Shown one piece after another: positions 1 to 13,223 of a DNA stretch of 64,000 nucleotides. Position 1 is the stretch's first letter, and each line of letters opens with the position of its first letter. The position numbers and the translations under genes were made by a program. The notes below the pieces were generated by a model. That model was given only the letters and a program-made list of their open reading frames with translations, had not been told where the DNA came from and searched no databases. This DNA comes from Spodoptera frugiperda. Its lineage: Eukaryota > Arthropoda > Insecta > Lepidoptera > Noctuidae. The DNA is taken from contig NC_064215.1 in the NCBI RefSeq assembly GCF_023101765.2, positions 1,178,001 to 1,242,000 of the forward strand. The letters are read 5' to 3'.

Positions 1-3000
1 GAAAAAATATCATGGTTTTTCAGAACAGCGTGGTTGGTAGTTACCGCTACTGAGCCAATGAGGTACAGAAAATATACTTTCCATTCATACTGTGTAAAGC
101 ATTCCCATATTTAAACACTTATATAAGGAGCATAACATTCATTGAGAAAATACTCAATCAGTTTATAAGCTCTTGATAAAGTTCTCAACTTGTATAACGT
201 TATCAAAATGTGACTAGTCCCAAGTAAAATGGCGGCATTGGAACTAAACAGCACGTGTGTGTAGCACCGTGCATGAAAACGTGAGAGAAGCGAGCGGACT
301 CGAGCACGCAGCGAATTGCGATTGTTTACGAAAACTTTCAATACTCGATACTTACGTGTACGAGTGCACGCGCGATCGGAACGGATCCGCAATTAGACGG
401 CGCGTGTCTTACAATTGTTGATATCGGCAGGGTTTTTACATTTAACGTCTGGTTTTTTCAGTTTGTGTTATCAAATTTAAGAGAGATTAAATTCAGTGAC
501 GGCAACGGTTCACACCCAAAGTCACGAGCAGCAATATGCGATAACTTATGAGTCATGGACTATGGGCTCCTGGTGTGGCTTGAAACTAGTCGAGTTACCT
601 CATCGAAGACTTACTTTAAACCAAGATAAATGTTGCACAACTTTTCTCTTCACAGAACAGTGTTGGTCAGCAGTGTCATTACGCCTCTTAGATGAATAAG
701 CCATAAATATAGTCTTTTCCGGGGTTTTCAGGGTATTGTTTCCTTCTACAGATTTTTTTAGTAGTCACACAACTTCGTCACGGAATTGAACACGAGGTCG
801 GTCAGATCAGCTTCGCAGTGAACCTTACAATGCCATGACCGAAGCGGTAGACTACAACCTTTGCAGATATTTTCCATGACGTTTTTAATTATGGTTAAAC
901 TGCTTTTTACGTCATTAATTATCATAAAATATATTCCATGCAAACTTGTTCTTTACATAAAATAATAAATTTTAAAAACATGGCGTCACTGATACTTCGC
1001 ACATATTTACTTTGCAGAAAAAATAAACAAACATTACATATGGCCGTGTTTTACCACGGTCTACCATATGCAGGAGGTTAATAACGTTGTACTCGTCGCA
1101 AAAAACGGGGTCACGGTAAATTAGCGCTTATTATAATTGGTTGAAGGCATACATCATCCAATTGCGAATCTCATATTACATTTTGCTTTTAATGGAGGAC
1201 ATGTATGTGTGTGTATGTGATGTATTTATAAACGTAGGTACGTAAGACACAAGTATTTTAATTTTTAATTCATCTGCGTTTCACCGGTTATCCGTAAGAG
1301 AGAACTCTTTACAAAGACGGTAAGCTACTAAGTTCAGTAGAGATTTCAATCTAAGCGCTAGTAGTGCATCGTGGCTCATATTGTCCGTATTATTCTAGAA
1401 ATTGAATATATTTATTCTAGAACAAGAAAACTGTATAGAGTAGGAAGTTAGGAAATACTTCATTATCACGACTTATCTATTATCGTAAGTGCGCTAAGTG
1501 GTACAGTATCACTTATGTAGTTGCTACGAATTCTTGGAAACACATTGACGAATTGCTTTGATGGTCATTTTTCGGAATAAGTAGATTCGGTCGAAATTGG
1601 AAAACTATGACAGGACATTTAGGAGTTACTTTTACAGCCGGTGTAAAACGGATACGAGTAGTATATAAGTACCTAAAGAACGCGCCGCTTTCCCATACAA
1701 ATACACACTTTGATAATAAAATCTTGTTTCAGAGAACAACAGGTGCAATGTTACATAGAATTAGGCCACCGCACCTTTCCACCGAAGGTGAGAATACATT
1801 CCCTTGTGTGGTCTAGACCTTATCGTCTCCTCTTACCAAACTACAGATCAAAATACAGCCTCCCATTACAATCAAACCAAATTCAACTTTATCCAATCGA
1901 TATAAAGTTTCATATCATATTATGTCAGAGTGTCAGAGGCTGCTTCTTGAAAATTCAACTCACACTGATCGAGATATAGTTCTTTATCACATGGCAGAAT
2001 GTCTATACCTGTTTCCTGACCTCGGTTGCAGTTTCGCATGCAAGTGTCGCTTGTATTTATAAACTTTCTTATTATTATGTTTTGTTGAACGTGACACAAT
2101 TTAAAACATAATGAGATTATATAACAAATACAATACTGGGTAATTGTAAGCAGAGTATTTAAGAGTGATGTAATTTTTCATAATAAAACTGACTTGCGAT
2201 TGGTAGTTGATATTAAATTACTGTTAAAAAAAACACAATTTATCATCAAAATCCTGACATGTCTACTGAAGATAAGGCGAAAGAAAGATAGTGATTTCTC
2301 ATACACCTGAATAAACGCAGTAATTAGTTAAAGTAGATAGCAGTTGCATCATTTTCGAACTATTTTCAGCAGCACAGCAATCTTATCATATCGTAAAATG
2401 TCTATATAAAGGTGCCTTCCCTGTTTGCACGATCATGTAAACAATAGGAAGATCTATACTAGAGCATTGTCCTTCAGGGAACTTTCCCAGTGAATGGCCG
2501 ACACACGTCATAGGTTATTGCCACGTCCTACAGCATAGAGAGACCAGCTAAATATAACCCAAACTAGTGAATCAGCTGTACTAGTACTGAACACACGCCA
2601 GCAGGTCAAACTACTCTAATTTATCGTGTTTCTTTAATAGAACTTCAACTTTATTGCTTTGTAATAAAGTCGTGCTAAAATTAAGATTTATTAACTATAA
2701 AGTTATGATATAATGACATATTAACTAGCAGCCATTGAAACTTTAAAGTACAATCACAAGAAAAAAAAAATTATAACTAGACAGTTTCCTAGACCGATGT
2801 TTTAACCTTTTTTCGCACGTTCTTTTTTTCCGAAATAGTTACATGTAACCACAAAGTACAGTCACGTAACAGCCCGTTTTCAGGCAAAGCATTAACACAA
2901 GGTTATATTTATATAAAACTCTTCCGTTACTGAGTGAATGACTGACAGACACAGCGAAAACTACTGGACCTAAGAAGTTGAAGTTTGGCATGTACGTATG

Positions 3001-3246
3001 CTCCTTAAAGAGTGTAGGGGACTACTAGGAGAGGGTTTCCCTAAATTCCCACGGGAACGGGGAAAAATTTTGCGTACGAATTCGCTGGCTGAAGTTAGTC
3101 TATGTTTAATTAATATATGTAGATACAGAGTAGAAGTAATATTCAATGAAAATCGAGTTATTTTTGTTACTTTGGCAATAGTTTTATAATGGAGCTATGT
3201 AATTAGGATCAAACAAGTACTGAAATAAAATATTATGTATTCTCAC
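1..3246. other. non-coding flank, no recognised gene
   Basis: AT-rich DNA with short open frames only. A small imperfect palindrome lies at about 1037-1071 (catatgg/ccatatg and ccgtg/cacgg arms). A cysteine-containing minus frame at about 764-870 ends in a stop and would be phase-compatible with the exon at 3247-3371. It lacks a convincing polypyrimidine tract, so it is not called as a gene. Confidence 0.5.
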
Positions 3247-3371
3247 CTGTGGAAGGAGGTCTGTAGGGTCTCACGTTGGGTACCGTGGTGGGGGAGGCGG
3301 GCGCCCGCGTCGCGTAGTCGTCATCCTCGAGGAACACTGGCTCGTTCAGCTCCAAAGCAAGTTCTGTGTCG
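3247..3371 (-). CDS. internal exon of an unidentified protein-coding gene
   Basis: This 125-nt stretch reads as an internal exon on the minus strand. It follows an AG acceptor (ttccag) and ends at a good donor (CACAG|gtgaga). Only one frame is open, with one base completing a codon, 41 full codons, then one base. The peptide starts DTELALELNEPVFLEDDDY and continues with a Thr/Pro-rich part ending VRPYRPPST. Codon choice is GC-rich, unlike the flanks. The composition (acidic, then Pro/Thr-rich) resembles a linker of a secreted or matrix protein, but I do not recognise the family. The entering phase would fit the end of the penultimate netrin exon, but netrin already has its own terminal exon at 50946-51096, so this belongs to another gene or an unusual isoform. 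Partner exons were not found. Confidence 0.55.
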
Positions 3372-3548
3372 CTGGAACATTGGAACACGAGCTCACAAAT
3401 CTGCTATATGTAATATGTTTTATAAATTTGATTCTTATATGGCGGTCCCTTATGAAGTTTTGCTTTGTTTTTCCATTTTTGCGTTTGCTAGATGGCGTCA
3501 GTGTAGCATTAAGTCTTGTTAGTCCTTGCATTAATAGCGTATCATATA

Positions 3549-4230
3549 GGGTGTCCCAACAAGAACGCAAGATTTAAATTTTAGATAAAACGCAGATATT
3601 TAAAAAAAAATCGTGAAAACTTTATAATGTCGTAAAGTAGAGAGGATGAGGTTATCTATGGAACAATACATCGGGCAGATGGCCGCCGCGGCTTTGCGGT
3701 ACATACGCGATCTTTTGACGAAATTTTCATTGACCGTTTTGCATAAATGCTGCGGTATTTCATTCATACAGCGTTCAATTTCCTTTTAAGGCTTGAGTCG
3801 TCGTCGGCTTATTCTCATAAACCATCGACTTTAAGAAACCCAAAAGAAAAAAGTGTAATGTTGATAAATCACATGATCTAGGCGGCCAATTCTGGTCTCG
3901 AAAACGTGAAATAACACGACCGGGACATGACTGATGCAGCAATTTAATTGTTTCTCTGGCTGTATGACATGTGGCGCCATCTTGTTGAAACCACATGCCC
4001 TCCAAATCCATTTTTTCAATTCGAGGTACGAAACAACTGGTTATGATTTTACGATACCGAACACCATGATTGACTGTTTGCGCTTGACCTGCCTCATTTT
4101 CAATCGTGTAGCGCTCCGTTTTTAGTAACCTCGTACCTTATACTAACTAACAACAACACTTGTTCAAATGTCAAACAATGATACTTCGAATGCCGCCAAA
4201 TTTAAATCTTGCGTTCTTGTTGGGACACCC
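3549..4230 (-). mobile_element. internally deleted mariner-like element
   Basis: Perfect 33-bp terminal inverted repeats occupy 3549-3581 and 4198-4230; the outer end begins gggtgtcccaacaagaacgc. The 682-bp interior carries the C-terminal part of a mariner transposase on the minus strand. Autonomous mariners are about 1.3 kb, so roughly half has been lost. The left end follows TA, the usual mariner target; the right side reads gttac, so that TA copy is not intact or the boundary is off by a base or two. The long perfect ends suggest a fairly recent, nonautonomous copy. Confidence 0.9.
3650..4100 (-). pseudogene. mariner transposase C-terminal fragment, frameshifted
   Basis: The minus-strand frame ending at 3775 contains the hallmark run MWFQQDGATCHTARET, followed by NWPPRSCDL and a VYENKPTT segment, typical of the second catalytic Asp region and downstream part of mariner transposases. 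The frame stops at 3775, but an adjacent frame continues from about 3790 with EIERCMNEIPQHLC and NFVKRSRM, the family's C-terminal end. This indicates a one-base frameshift. The N-terminal DNA-binding domain and the first catalytic Asp are missing. It cannot make active transposase. Confidence 0.85.
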
Positions 4231-7200
4231 GTTACATAACACAAAATTGTACTGGCATTTCTATACGAAGTTGAAAGGGCTATCTTAATACATCATCGCT
4301 TTTTATATTTGAATTAGGTAATTATTATAATAATATTGCAATATTCTCGTACATTTTCCAATAGGTACGGTCCCCATTTAATTAGGCTCCTACAATCAGG
4401 CGCACCTTGTAACCATATAAAATTAGTGTGAAAATCGATAACAACAAATCCTGTGTCTTGTCATCGTAACTGTGTCAAATGTAATATAGGTGCCACCGTT
4501 CGATGCCCAAATAGCCAGTGCCATTAGTAGCTAGGTGTATTATCGTTAAATAATGTGTTAGGTGCAGTTCTCAGCTTTGCGTGTTACTCGTGTTAGTTAA
4601 TATTTAATTAGTAACGACAAACATAAATATAGAGATGTGTGTAACACGTCACATAACCTTTTTATGTCAATGAATGAGTTTTGTAAGTAATGAAAAACTG
4701 TGATTTTTTAATAACTAGTTAACATTAATTATACCTAATTCAGTAAACACATGCACAGTTAATATTTACTTTTATTAAGGAAACATTTCCATTAAAATGT
4801 GTTGTATTATATACCTATTATGTGACAGGCATAATAAGGTGCGGTAAGATCGGCGCAGGGGTAAGAACGTACAGATCAAATATCTCACTCCGTGTTGACC
4901 GGAAGTGGTCATCGCGGGACGGGGCGAAACTTAATGACGTGCCACGTAATGTGATTAGCATTAAAAAATATAGCCAAATAAGTGAGATATTTGATTTGTA
5001 ATAGGCATAATACATATTTAAGGAAATTTTCCAAACATTGCATGCAGATGACATTAATGATTGTTTGAAAGGTCAGTCACATTGAAGGTAATATGTTAAT
5101 CAGGATTAGCTCGTGTGTGTTTACAATTACATATCTAATTTTAAAGAATCTAGTTTGCATTGAATCAATTCCTTTTAATTATTATTTATTTATGTGCTAT
5201 TTCTTTTAATAGTCAAGGTTACTGCAGTATAATAAAAGAAACGAAAGAATTGTCTCATACTCATTGATTATGTTATTCAACATAGTACATAGTGCTTACT
5301 TAGAAGCAGAGTTTAATTCAGTCAAATTCCGGCAAATTATTACTATTTATTTACTTCTAAAGTTTCAATGATCCCTATACAGAGCATATACAAAGACTAT
5401 AAACATAAACAATAACAAGAATCGCGCGTGGCAATTGTAAAATGTTTCTTTTAATCAACAATATTCGAGCTGTAGACTCAACACAATCACAGTTTACGCT
5501 TTCATAACAAACCGTGGAATTGCAGCGGGTAAACAAATATAATAACTAGAGTAAACTAAAGTGTATCAGTGAGATAACAGTTATCAGTGATTGTAGAACT
5601 GAGTTACCAGTATCTGTTGTCGGAATTGGGGATATTTATTTTGATAAGCAAGAGGTGTGTCCAAATATAAACCATGGTTAAATGGACTTATGTCATAGAG
5701 ACATACTTTAATTTTACCTTACGGAACTATATTATAGCATTGTACCAGGAATAAACCTCAGTTGAAATATATGTTATTAACATTTTACAGCAGTATTTGT
5801 TTATGAAAAATGTTGATAAGAAAATATCTTATTTACTAGTATTTACCTATGTAATGCAAGTTCCTGTTGATACTTCTTAACAATACAAATTACTTTGAAG
5901 GAATATAAATTAAATTGAACATTGCGAAGCTTACAATTTCTGGCAATGAAGCAAATACAAAGAAAACGGGATATTTGGACCAGTTCCAGAAACTACAATT
6001 TGCTGTAAGGTAAATCCCATTCATGAAGGTAATTTAGGCATGAATGGATTTCCCTGAAACAATCAATTTCTGGGAAAATGATTACACAAGATAACAATAA
6101 GCTCTCAAAATATTACTTTCTCAGAATATTTGAAAAGATCATGTCATGTCACGACTATGTTGAAGGATAAAAAAGTGAAAATAAGATAAAAAGTTAGCAT
6201 ACAAATTGAACAAACAGGAAGTAAGATACATTGTGACATTGAGTCTTTAAAAGAGTTTTCCTGTTCATAAAATCTATGTGATTTGATTGTAAAATACAAA
6301 TCATAGAGTAAATAGTTAAATTAATAGTATCTATCATCATTATCCTCCTACATTGATGGATATGCTGTTGATATAATTTCAAATTGGGAACAAGGTCTGT
6401 CTGTCCACCAAGGTTAGATTTGGTGGGTTTATGGAGTGACCTACATTAATGCCCTGAATTAACTACAAACTTGCAAATCCATACTTGTTATTATAAATGG
6501 GAAAGTGTGTCCCACTTTCCTAAGGGGTGAAAGTTTGTATAGAAAATTTGTCAATTTTTAAGATAGAAAGCTTAAAAAATGGGTCTGGGATATTTGTGAC
6601 TAACAAAAAATAAAACATTCATTTTTTTGCATATTCGGGTGCATTTGAAATAGTTATAGTTACAATATTGGCAATATTTTTAAGCTAAAAATAATTATGC
6701 ATCTCTAGAATGTTAGTTGTATTGTCATGCTAATTAGAAATATTATGTTCTGAAAATAGAATTCCCGTCTGACTACATTATTGTTACAAGTTCATGTTAT
6801 ATTATCAGTGCCAGTGACAATGTTGTTACTTTGTATTTATTGTGGTTCCTATAGGATGCAACACAGGATGATGTGGTTAGTTCTCACTATTTTGTAGATT
6901 ATTTTATATTGTATTGTACTAACTAATCATCAATAACAAATTAGAATTGCAGATATATTTAAATAGTTATTAATACTATTTAGAATTTATTTATGTCTAT
7001 AGATATCTTTACTTTATTTTACCTACATACCTACTTAGTCATTTTCTACCAGAGAAAGTATATAGTTAAATAAAATTCACAAGAAATATTTTATAGCCTC
7101 TCATGAAACACTTATTTAAACACAATGGCTCTCAATATGCATCTACCTGTGAAGTAACAAAGGCATACTTTGACCATCCAAGAACTGGACAGTACAATAA

Positions 7201-9537
7201 AGTAATAACAATCTCTATAAATCAGGTGATTTATATGACAAGCGCAGATAACATACTGTTATATATAAATATACTTAATATATTATATGTTATGTTACTA
7301 ATTATAACCTGTTTCTGTTATGAAGCATAGTAATATTTACATCATTATCAATTTGTAATTTATATGCTAATAACATTGTTGCTAAATTAAAGTAAGTAGG
7401 TGGTTATTTTTTGTGTTTAAAAATATAGTTATGTTATGATAATACAACCTAAATTGATAAGTCATGAATTGATAGTTGTTTCATTTGCTGAAAGAATTTA
7501 AGTACCTATTTTGTATATGTAAATTGTGGTCTTCATTTTGTAAACAAATTGATATTTGAGTACCAAACTGTAGATTTAGTATTTCGATGACAGATAATAA
7601 AGATTCAATTTATAGAGAGGTCACAAACTCTAGATAACAATGAGACTGAACCACAGATAATGTTTTTTTAGATCAAGGTTGAATAGATTACCTAGTTTGC
7701 AAAACACAATACTGAAGGAAAAATTGTTTTCTATAGTAAGATTATAGATAAAAACACTCACACTTGGCATTTTATCTTCCTGATTACTATTATCTGTCTA
7801 AATTCCTGATAGTGTAAATGCAAATGTCATGTAGTGTTTAGAAATACACAATATTATCTTATAAGGTCATTATCACTGTGTTTATATTTTTTGTTTAGTC
7901 AAGATTAGTCTATAAACATGAGGAAACATGAAGTAGTCACAGTATGATGAGATGCAGTGAGGGCTACCACAGAACAAGCTACTGACTACAGGGTGCAGCT
8001 GTGGCCACTGTCCAGTGTCCAGTGGACAAGCAACACAATAACAACAAAGTAGTAAGCACACACAACACACGACGCGTGCGGCACGGGACAGAAGCCGGCG
8101 GCTAGTCACACAGACGGCCTAACATCGAATGACTGAATATCTTACGGGTTTGGGAAGATCAGTGAACCTGTCTCCATCTCTTGCTATTCCCAACACGGCG
8201 TGCTAGGGCACGTTCAGTGCCGACCACGTGTTTTCACGACACGATTATTCAGCGAGAAGCGAGCTGCCAATGAACTAAATGATTTTCTAAAAATATCACA
8301 ATGTGTGCAGAGGTTATAATGCAACGTTGCTTCCACGAATTATGATATGTTACGATTAGCACAAAAACACGACACGCGAAAACACTTGGTAGACTGCAGG
8401 ATGACTAAGCCAACACTGAAAACGATTCTTCAACAGCGCATTTTTTATAACACTGGCCAGCTGTTTAAATAAACATTTCTTAAGGTTAACACACTCGCTT
8501 TACCTATCGGAGCTGGCAGAGCTGGGCGTTTCAAATTTATTCAGCTTCCCAGCCATCACTTGGGGTCACTTGATCTGTTATTTATTTTATAAAAATTGTA
8601 TTGGTTTGTAAAATTCACGACTTGTATGCACACGCAAGTTACTGAATTGACATTACTCGTTCAGAAACTACGTCATTCTATCTCCGATGCGTCATTTGCT
8701 GAACTGTCAAATTTTAATCAATAAAAATAAGAAATGTGTAAGTTTTACAACAAAAGAAATATTTTTTCTTGTTCGCTATTATTTAATTACAGTTCAGTTT
8801 TATATTACTTTAATTACTCCCTAACGTGTTATATCCTTTTCTGTTAAAAAATATATTTCTGAACGTACATGTCGCTTCATTACACGTGACTACGTGAATT
8901 GAACCCTGAATATCTCATAAAGATTTATTCAATAATTTTAGTTCTTACATATTATAATTATTATGTACTATAGGAATAATAATGGTTAGATTTTTTTAGA
9001 TTTATATTGGGTAACAAAATTTTATTTATTCTATCTTAAATAATGGGTAGCTACAAAAACGGATGCCAGATAATAGTCGATAAAAAGTTGATATTTTTTT
9101 TTAATTTATATTTTGCGGCTCGCTGAGCTCTATTTTTTTGATGAATTCAGGCCAGTATTTTTCAATATCTTCATTGTAACCTTTTTGTACAACGTTCTTG
9201 GTAAGAAGTATAGTTTTTATGACCATTTTTATAAATACTTTTAGGGATATGACGAAATGATAGAAATATTTTCTTCTAAATAGATAATTTGATAGATACA
9301 CTTCTAAATAATCCATTATGGGATTTGTAATTATTTTTATACTACTACATTGTAATTGGTATAACCTTGACTTCAAGCTGCTTTTAGTAGTGGAGCGCCT
9401 ACAGAAAATATAATTATGTTGCCTACCGCTTTGCTATTCTTTTTGTAACAGGAGAAATATTTGTTACTTTTGTTACTCGACATAGAAAACTAAAGTTATA
9501 GTTACTAATGGAATAGAAAAGATGGTATTTTTAAAGG
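4231..9537. other. intergenic or intronic AT-rich DNA
   Basis: No supported coding exon. Frames are short and AT-driven. The stretch includes the inverted repeat listed at 4870-5000. A GC-richer patch at about 7970-8240 has a cysteine- and leucine-rich minus frame, but without an ATG start or convincing splice sites. Confidence 0.4.
4870..5000. repeat. 20-bp inverted repeat with 91-nt interior
   Basis: The arm 4870-4889 (tacagatcaaatatctcact) pairs with the reverse complement of 4981-5000 with one mismatch. The interior also has a small foldback around tgaccggaagtggtca. No flanking target duplication was recognised. It may be a small foldback element. Confidence 0.6.
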
Positions 9538-9670
9538 GGATAAGCCAGTAAAAGAGCTGATGGCGGCGGGGCCACCGTTCGATTTACTGATAGTATGCAA
9601 TCGGCGCCGCCATGGACACTCGAAACACCTGAGGCGTTACAAGTGCCAAGTGCCGGCCTATTGGATGTTA
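9538..9670 (+). repeat. dispersed moth repeat, diverged copy
   Basis: It contains catggacactcgaaacacc followed by gaggcgttacaagtgc and a ccggcct/ggatgttaggaattt tail. The same block in less decayed form occurs at about 26795-26965, so this is a dispersed repeat with at least two copies in the window. It has no coding capacity. The parent element is not identified. Confidence 0.6.
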
Positions 9671-9685
9671 GGAATTTGAGATTTG

Positions 9686-10088
9686 TTAGTTAGTTCTATA
9701 ATGTAATGATGGGAGGGTTCTCAGAATTGTGGTTAAGCGCATTGCCATACATCGCATCGGCCAGAATCTAATTTCCGCATTCTCATCAAATTATTTCTAA
9801 AAATACAATGTGACTACCTATTTATGAGCAATAGCTACAGGACAAAATAAAATAAATATCGTACTATACTTTTCAGTATTTCATATGTAGGTAGTTAGTT
9901 CTATAATGTTATGATGGGGAGATGGGTTCTCATTAATTATGGTTAAGCGTTTTACTTAGCATCACATTGGGCAGAATCTATTACACGCGTTCTTATTAAA
10001 TATTTTCTAAAACTTGAAATTGACTACCTATTTATGAGCAATAGCTACAGGACAAAATAAATACTTCGTTTCAGTATTTTATATATAG
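9686..10088 (+). repeat. tandem duplication, about 200-bp unit x2
   Basis: Two adjacent diverged units start at about 9686 and 9892. Both open with gttagttctataatg, share tgactacctatttatgagca plus atagctacaggacaaaataa, and end in cagtatttcat or cagtattttat. Divergence is mainly in the middle. No coding potential. Confidence 0.8.
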
Positions 10089-12060
10089 CATATGATGTGA
10101 CGGAGACAAGGGTTGTAAACATACATTTAACGAGTGCTCCACATGTATCTGGTGCCCTGGTACCGGTACCTCCTGTTAGCAGGGACAATCGTAAGTTCCC
10201 CCTCTGGCACGGGCGACGGGAAAATCTTCAATTTGGCCCGGATTTGTAGTAATCCTGCCTGATGGAGTAGCGCACAACTATTCTTTTTGAATTGTTTTCT
10301 GAATAATAGAAACGTTGAAAGTACTATAATTTATTTTCTTCATGGCTAAATTTCCCAAAAGGAGGGTGGGATAGGGTTGGAATTTTCGTTTTTAGAGAAA
10401 AAATAAGTAAAGTGCTTGCTTGGTATTGTAGACACACTGACAAAACATTGTTTTATATTTTCTAGGTAGTACCTACTGCTGAAAAATCTGAAATGACACC
10501 ACTTTCACTACGAAAATATAACAAAAAAAACAATAACTATTCATAAAAATCTGCAACACAAATTCGTTCCATTATACGGACGCATAACATAAAACAAGTG
10601 GCTAAATCCCGCCGTTTCCCCGTCTCGGAAAATCCCCTAATTGAAGAGTAATTGCCGAAAAAATGTCGTTTAGACAACGTTGTGCCCGCGGACTGCTGCA
10701 AAACGATTGCAGGGAGACATTTTAATAAGCTTGTCCATGGCCCTTACCGCTGGTTATCGATTCATGTTCATATTACGCAAGTGACGTCATTTAATTTAAG
10801 TTTTAACTTTTAAAACTTCAGTGATTGCACCATGATTGAGATTTCGAAGTAAGTATTAGGGGAGTTATTTTATGAACTTATTTTTTTTTACTTATATAAG
10901 TGAAAAATCTGGTAATATTTTTTTCTAAAAATTGGATTTATGAAATTAGGGAAAAATATGAAAAATCTAAATAAGAATCCATATTAATTAAAATTAAAGT
11001 TCCTAATCATGTTGGCACAAGTTAAATTATTACATCGGACCAAGTAAATCATATTACTCATTAAGATTAACGGAATATTAGATTTTAACAACACATGCTT
11101 AATAGTTAATTTATAGTAATTTCGTAGTAAAGATTGTAAGTTTAATTAACTGAGCTGAGCCCGTCTGGGCGACAGTCTTGCAAGCAATTAGCCAAAACTT
11201 TCCCCATTTACATGTTATGGGTAAAGTTTTGCGAGGTGGCAACCCCAGCCCCTGTAAGAATTCCAAATTTGAATTGAATTCTTTTTTAATTTCAAACAGT
11301 CTGCGTGGTTTGTGATGGAGTTTTGAGTGACTTTTTTTAAATACTTTGCACGGAAATGAATTTGACGCGGCGCGCTGGTCTTTTTAATAACGTTGATGCA
11401 AGTGGTTTAAAATATTCGTTTTCTTTCTGTTTTGATGATGGAAAATAAAGGAAATATTTCTATAAACGTTTTATAAGTGGTATAAGCAGAAGCAGGTATA
11501 CACTCGTAATATTTAAGTTTAGTAAACATTAATCTAATTTAACAGTTAGATAACAATAGCATCTTTACTAAACTATAGTTTATTTACTTACAGATTGACG
11601 CCAAGTTTTATAAGTAACAAATATTTCAGTATAGGTACAACAAAGATTGAAAGTTAACCAACTTAGTACGTAGGTAAGTTAACTAACCTGACGAGAATTC
11701 TACTGGAGTTTGGTATTCAGGTGTAGTAAACTTGGGGATAGGTTGCAAGTTCGTATCCAGATCACGCTATAAACATGTCTAGGCGGTGCCTAGTCATTCT
11801 AGAAGTTTGCCTAGGTCGGCCCGGGCGAGGATAACTTACTTTATACTTCGGTAGGTGCCTAGGTACTTACTCTACAATGTCTTGTAAAGTTTTGCTGAAA
11901 GGATTAATGGGTTATTTTGGAAGTAGATGTAAGTTAATTTATTTTGTTTTGTCGAAGAGATCAGTAGAAGTGTTCAATCAATTTTCACTAGATATTATTG
12001 TTTTAGAACAGCTGACATTTAATTTTTATTTTAATTAAACTAATCGCGATTCAGAAATGA

Positions 12061-12180
12061 AGTAGGTGGGTACTTTTGATTTAGAGTAAGGTTTATAATA
12101 AAATAGAACTACGTTTCTAAAATTGGAGTAGATGGGTATTTAGAGTAAGGTTTATAATAAAATAGAACTACTTTTGAAAA
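12061..12180 (+). repeat. tandem duplication, about 60-bp unit x2
   Basis: The string tagagtaaggtttataataa followed by aatagaactac occurs twice, about 54 bp apart, each preceded by an agtagrtgggta motif. This is a local duplication with slight length drift. Confidence 0.85.
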
Positions 12181-13138
12181 AATCTTTAACCGTAAAACTA
12201 GTTCAGAGTTAGTTTAACCCTCAAGTTTGTATCCAATAACTTCGAAACATGGTTCCCGCGAAACAAAAAACAAAAAATGTCTTCCTTGTGTTTCGTAACA
12301 TTCGCGAGTTTCAATTTGATGTTTTACTTTTTACAACTCTGATTGGGCGGGCTTTGGTGGAGTGAAACGGAACGCACGGGGAATGTTAAATAAAAGCTAT
12401 TTGCTTAAAAGTTTTACTCTGAGTTCACTTTATTGGATATTGGGCGGCGCTTTTTATCGGCTTTCAATTTGTGTTTAGTGTGATTGTAGGCGCAGGTACC
12501 AAACTAAAACGTAGATACTGATAGGAGTTTCTTTTGTTCTTTTTCTCATCTTTTGCGCACCTACCTACCTAACCTATCTGCCGAAATCGGGACGTGATGC
12601 CTTTTTATTCTTAAGGAAGTGAATTACCTAACATTTTAAATTTCCTACGCTGAATTTAAATGTAATCTCCGAATTACAAATGGAAAGAAACTACAAGAAT
12701 ATTATTCCTTTAATTACGGTGTCATTTTTCTCATGATTAATTTTATTCAATGTATTGTAACGACGTAGTGTATACTAAAGATGTGTCATGTTTTAACGTA
12801 AGCTAAGTTTGTATTTCGTACGTAATAATATTATAATAAAATATTGTTGCATTGTTCAGTATGCCTACACGCGCTCTGTGTATCTGTCGTTTGTGAAGAA
12901 ACAATACATGAGTTAATCGTTACAAGTCTTTTATTGAGTCTACATACACCACACTCTAAAGTATAAAAGATTTAGTAAACCACACATTGTTTAAAGTAAA
13001 TAAAATAAATCCCATTAATCAAACGAAAGCTGTCTACAATTAAACACGTAGATTTCCAAGCACCTACTAATCACGTACGATACAGGAATGACTTGTGAAA
13101 ACATCCCCATTTACTGAAATCCCCTAAAACAGATTGTT

Positions 13139-13223
13139 TTACTAAAATCACAGCGAGGGAGGGAGACAACGAATGATTGTCTTACTAAAATGTTAGCGAG
13201 TGAGCGAGACAAGGAATGATTGT
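13139..13223 (+). repeat. tandem duplication, about 43-bp unit x2
   Basis: Two adjacent units share ttactaaaat, a gcgag(g/t)gag(g/c)gagacaa core and gaatgattgt. Small local duplication, non-coding. Confidence 0.8.

Noticed and set aside
758..943. Cysteine-containing minus frame as terminal exon of the gene at 3.3 kb
   Set aside because: The phase fits, but the acceptor has no polypyrimidine tract and the peptide is unrecognised; kept only as a note.
7882..8109. Minus frame with a signal-peptide-like Leu/Cys-rich start
   Set aside because: The first codon is GTG, with no ATG and no clear donor site; likely chance.
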